Shown piece after piece: positions 6,726 through 8,665 of a stretch of DNA of 8,665 nucleotides. Position numbers and translations under genes: made by a program. The notes beneath the pieces were generated by a model. The model had not been told where the DNA came from, made no database searches, and saw only the letters and a program-made list of their open reading frames with translations. The stretch is from positions 1-8,665 of the forward strand of contig JAHJCW010000033.1 in assembly GCA_018812885.1 (NCBI GenBank), written 5' to 3'. The stretch is from a bacterium (GTDB lineage Bacteria > Fidelibacterota > Marinisomatia > Marinisomatales > JAHJCW01). Each line of letters begins with the position of its first letter. The first letter of the stretch is position 1.

Positions 6726-7650
6726 ATGATAAAAAAAGCATTGTTTCAAATGTCACTCAAGTAATGTAAAACGATATGGAAAGCAAGCTAATGGAAGGCA
6801 ACGGTGGTATTGTAAAAATTGTGGATATATTTACCAATGGCAGAATCAAAAAGTAAGGCAAAACAATCGTTCGATTTGGTTCAAACGCTGGATAGTTGAA
6901 GGTTATACAGTCAGGAAATTATCTATTATCAGTGGATACAGTACTTCCACTATTCGCAGGATAATATATACTAATTTAGATAAAGAACCACCTGTCAAAA
7001 GAAACTTAAATAAGTATAAATATCTCATTTTAGATGGTACTTACATAACTAATCGTAAAGGTATGTTCATTGTGATGGATGGACTAACTAAAGCAGTAAT
7101 TGCAAGTCGTTTTAATATTGCAGAAAATGCTCAATCACTACTATCATTTTTCCAACAACTTAAAAGACAGGGACTAGACCCTACTAGTGCAACAATCGAC
7201 GGAAACCCTGCAATAAAACAAGCCTTACAACATATTTGGCCATCAATCTTGATTCAACGTTGTTTGGTGCATATACAACGTCAAGGGATTAGTTGGTGTC
7301 GTATGTTTCCAAAACGTACAGATGCTAAACATTTACGCAAATTATTCCTTCAAGTAACATCAATATTTACCAAAGAAGATCAAGAAATATTTATTCAAAA
7401 CATTCAAGACTGGGAACAGCGTTTTGGGTATCTTATAAAAACCAAACCTGATAGAGGAAAAGTATTTGGTGATATAAAACGGGCACGCAGTATGTTATTA
7501 AAGGCTCTGCCTGATATGTTCAAATATTTAGACGATACGCTTATATCAAAAACAACTAATGGAGTAGAAGGATACTTTGGAAGAATGAAACAAAAATATC
7601 GCCAACATACCGGCCTGTCTGATCTTAGAAAAATGGCTTTTTTCCAATAG
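6726..7650 (+). pseudogene. IS1249-like DDE transposase with frame break (possibly programmed)
   Basis: The ATG at 6726 has AAGG six bases upstream, but its frame (MIKKALFQ...) ends after 12 codons. Skipping one base within the A7 run (6731-6737) joins it to a long open frame, giving about 307 residues. In that reconstruction a zinc ribbon has CFKC (Cys6, Cys9) and CKNC (Cys29, Cys32). A helix-turn-helix-like stretch lies around 59-80. The DDE catalytic domain has Asp103 in LDGTYI, Asp158 in TIDGNP, the family's CLVH (Cys179, His182) and Glu281 in TTNGVEGYFGRMK. The body frame has no ATG, GTG or TTG before 7063, where half the protein, including the first catalytic Asp, is already lost. The TAG at 7648 stands where relatives have Trp; beyond it the frame reads FTYYRNR to TAA at 7672-7674. 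Most likely a decayed gene, alternatively one expressed by +1 frameshifting or slippage. Confidence 0.8.
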
Positions 7651-7678
7651 TTTACTTATTATCGTAATCGCTAAATAA

Positions 7679-7702
7679 CAACTAAAAATGAACATTACGC
7701 CC
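7679..7702 (-). repeat. Right terminal inverted repeat of the IS
   Basis: The complement of GGGCGTAATGTTCA occupies 7689-7702, and CAACT at 7679-7683 continues the match to the left end after five differing bases. It lies just beyond the end of the transposase gene. Confidence 0.9.
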
Positions 7703-7745
7703 GCAATGACATTAGTTTTGTCATTCCGCATTTAGTATGGAATCC
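7703..7745. repeat. Two overlapping small hairpins next to the IS right end
   Basis: AATGACA (7705-7711) pairs perfectly with TGTCATT (7719-7725) across a 7-base loop. ATTCC (7723-7727) pairs with GGAAT (7739-7743), with a further G-T pair inside. The two share 7723-7725 and cannot both form fully. The TGTCATTCCGC...GGAATCC pattern resembles short dispersed hairpin repeats seen between genes in many bacteria; membership in such a family is a guess until copies are found elsewhere in the genome. Confidence 0.5.
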
Positions 7746-7755
7746 ATTTTTATAT

Positions 7756-7803
7756 TACCACCTTATAGTCCCCTCCTAATTTAGGAGGGGAAATGGGGAG
7801 GTA
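7756..7803. repeat. GC-rich palindromic intergenic element (REP/MITE-like)
   Basis: CCCCTCCTAA (7770-7779), one T, then TTAGGAGGGG (7781-7790) form a perfect 10-bp inverted repeat. It is enclosed by TACCACC (7756-7762) and GGAGGTA (7797-7803), which pair except at one central A-A mismatch. The element stands out by its GC content in an AT-rich spacer and looks like the dispersed CCCCTCC/GGAGGGG hairpin repeats common in many bacterial genomes. Function, if any, is unknown; it could also act as a transcription barrier. Confidence 0.6.
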
Positions 7804-7806
7804 GCA

Positions 7807-7841
7807 AAAACCCTCAAGGTTATGGAAACCTAGAGGGTTTT
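7807..7841 (-). terminator. Rho-independent terminator of mdh, probably bidirectional
   Basis: AAAACCCTC-A-AGGTT (7807-7821) and AACCT-A-GAGGGTTTT (7827-7841) form a long stem with one A-A mismatch and a 5-base loop. On the minus strand the stem ends in a run of five T, 32 bases after the mdh stop codon. On the plus strand it ends in four T, so it could also stop transcripts coming from the IS. It should insulate the suf operon from mdh transcription. Confidence 0.85.
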
Positions 7842-7872
7842 AGAGATATAAAGTGTTTGGTTTTTACAGTTC

Positions 7873-8665
7873 TTATAATCCTGTTTCTTCTACCACTGCT
7901 TTTACGTGATCTACTGTATTCTTAAGTGCAGCTTTCTCGTCAGCATTTAAGTCAATTTCAAGAATCTGTTCGATTCCATTAGCACCAATTACGCAGGGAA
8001 CACCAATAAAGTATCCATTAACATCATATTCACCTTCGCATAGTGCAGCAGACGGAATAACGCGTTTTTTGTCTTTTAGATAAGATTCCACCATTTCCAT
8101 AATGGATGCTGCGGGACTGAAGAAAGCACTACCATTTCCTAGTAGTTTAACAATTTCCGTACCGGCTTCCCGTGTGCGTTTTACGATAGCATCGATCTTA
8201 TCTTGTGTAAGGAGTTTATCTATTGGAACGCCACCAACAGTTGCTAAGCGCGGTAGTGGAACCATAGTTGGTCCATGACCACCTAAAACAACGCAGGATA
8301 CGTCTTGTACTGATAGTCCGGTTTCCATCGCAATAAATGCGCGGAAACGACCTGAGTCTAAAGCACCTGCCATGCCCACAACTCGATTTTTAGGAAATCC
8401 GCTAATCTTGTGAAAAGCATATACAATAGCATCCAGTGGATTCGACACCACGATCACAAAAGCATTAGGTGCGTATTTTTTAACGTTGGTTGCTACATCA
8501 GTAATAATCTTCAGATTTACTGAAAGTAGGTCATCACGGGTCATACCGGGTTTTCTAGGAACACCGGCAGTAATTACCACTACATCAGAACCCTTTATTT
8601 CTTTATAATCGCTTGTCCCTGTGATATTTGCATCGTATCCGTCATGTGGTCTTAGTTCCATAATA
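7873..8665 (-). CDS. mdh: Malate dehydrogenase, 5' end outside the window
   Basis: NAD-dependent malate dehydrogenase of the LDH-like type, which interconverts malate and oxaloacetate in the TCA cycle. The frame is open to the window edge, so the first visible Met (8659-8661) is internal. Roughly 50 N-terminal residues with the glycine-rich nucleotide-binding loop are missing, judged from a usual length near 310. Counting from that Met, visible parts are TAGVPRKPGMTR (31-42) with the substrate arginines Arg36 and Arg42, where Arg36 marks malate rather than lactate use. VVSNPLDA contains Asn74, LDSGRFR contains Asp102 and Arg105, and the catalytic His129 is in GGHGPTMVP. The C-terminus ends ...EETGL at a TAA. 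It reads in the same direction as suf but is separated from it by a terminator and the IS. Confidence 0.93.
   Translation of the reverse strand, partial: IMELRPHDGYDANITGTSDYKEIKGSDVVVITAGVPRKPGMTRDDLLSVNLKIITDVATNVKKYAPNAFVIVVSNPLDAIVYAFHKISGFPKNRVVGMAGALDSGRFRAFIAMETGLSVQDVSCVVLGGHGPTMVPLPRLATVGGVPIDKLLTQDKIDAIVKRTREAGTEIVKLLGNGSAFFSPAASIMEMVESYLKDKKRVIPSAALCEGEYDVNGYFIGVPCVIGANGIEQILEIDLNADEKAALKNTVDHVKAVVEETGL

Larger units (their letters stand above)
6624..7702 (+). mobile_element. Insertion sequence, IS1249-like (IS256 group), 1079 bp
   Basis: The element is bounded by perfect 14-bp terminal inverted repeats (GGGCGTAATGTTCA at the left, its complement at the right). After a 5-base mismatch block, AGTTG also matches at both ends, giving 19 of 24 identical. 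Inside is a single transposase gene on the plus strand. The transposase C-terminal block and zinc ribbon resemble the IS1249 group, which belongs to the IS256 family in a broad sense. No clean target duplication is visible: CAAT occurs directly before the left end (6620-6623) and one base after the right end (7704-7707), which is suggestive only. The element sits between mdh and the suf operon, its transposase pointing away from suf. Confidence 0.88.

Noticed and set aside
7063..7650. A separate 195-residue transposase gene starting at ATG 7063
   Set aside because: This start would drop the zinc ribbon, the helix-turn-helix and the first catalytic Asp, all clearly encoded upstream in the same frame.
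7546..7731. A 61-codon minus-strand frame across the IS right end
   Set aside because: It is antisense to the conserved transposase C-terminus and runs across the terminal repeat, with no sign of coding character.

Overview
The window is AT-rich bacterial chromosome with a complete iron-sulfur cluster assembly (SUF) operon on the minus strand. An insertion sequence lies on the plus strand, and the 3' part of a malate dehydrogenase gene lies on the minus strand at the right edge. Short intergenic gaps, ATG starts, weak Shine-Dalgarno sites, a SufU/SufT-type SUF system and GC-rich hairpins between genes would fit a low-GC member of the Bacteroidota/Marinimicrobia/Ignavibacteriota assemblage. 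That placement is an impression from protein style only; Proteobacteria cannot be excluded without a tree.

Positions 6506 down to 11 hold one eight-gene operon, in transcription order: an Rrf2/IscR-type regulator, a short SufT (DUF59/MIP18), sufB, sufC, sufD, sufU, a long SufT and sufS. The genes are nearly contiguous: 7 nt, 1 nt, 34 nt, 4 nt, 14 nt and 5 nt apart, with a final ATGA overlap. SufS takes sulfur from cysteine and passes it to SufU, then to the SufB-SufC2-SufD scaffold. The two SufT proteins are probably maturation or carrier factors. The regulator carries three cysteines spaced as in E. coli IscR. A perfect 7-1-7 inverted repeat (6514-6528) sits 8 bp before its start codon and its core matches the IscR type 1 operator, so the operon probably regulates itself according to Fe-S status.

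Positions 6624-7702 are a 1079-bp insertion sequence with 14-bp perfect terminal inverted repeats. Its DDE transposase resembles the IS1249 group of the IS256 family. The start codon with a good ribosome binding site is one base out of frame with the body of the gene, at a run of seven A. An in-frame TAG also sits where the family usually has Trp near the C-terminus. The copy therefore looks decayed, unless it uses programmed frameshifting.

Positions 7703-7872 hold no gene but several hairpins: two small ones beside the IS, a larger GC-rich palindromic element that looks like a dispersed repeat, and a strong terminator for mdh. From 7873 to the right edge lies mdh, whose N-terminal Rossmann region is outside the window.

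I saw no clearly new system. The most interesting points are the IscR-type operator, the paired SufT proteins with sufS last in the operon, the frame break and palindrome in the IS, and the hairpin-rich spacer.
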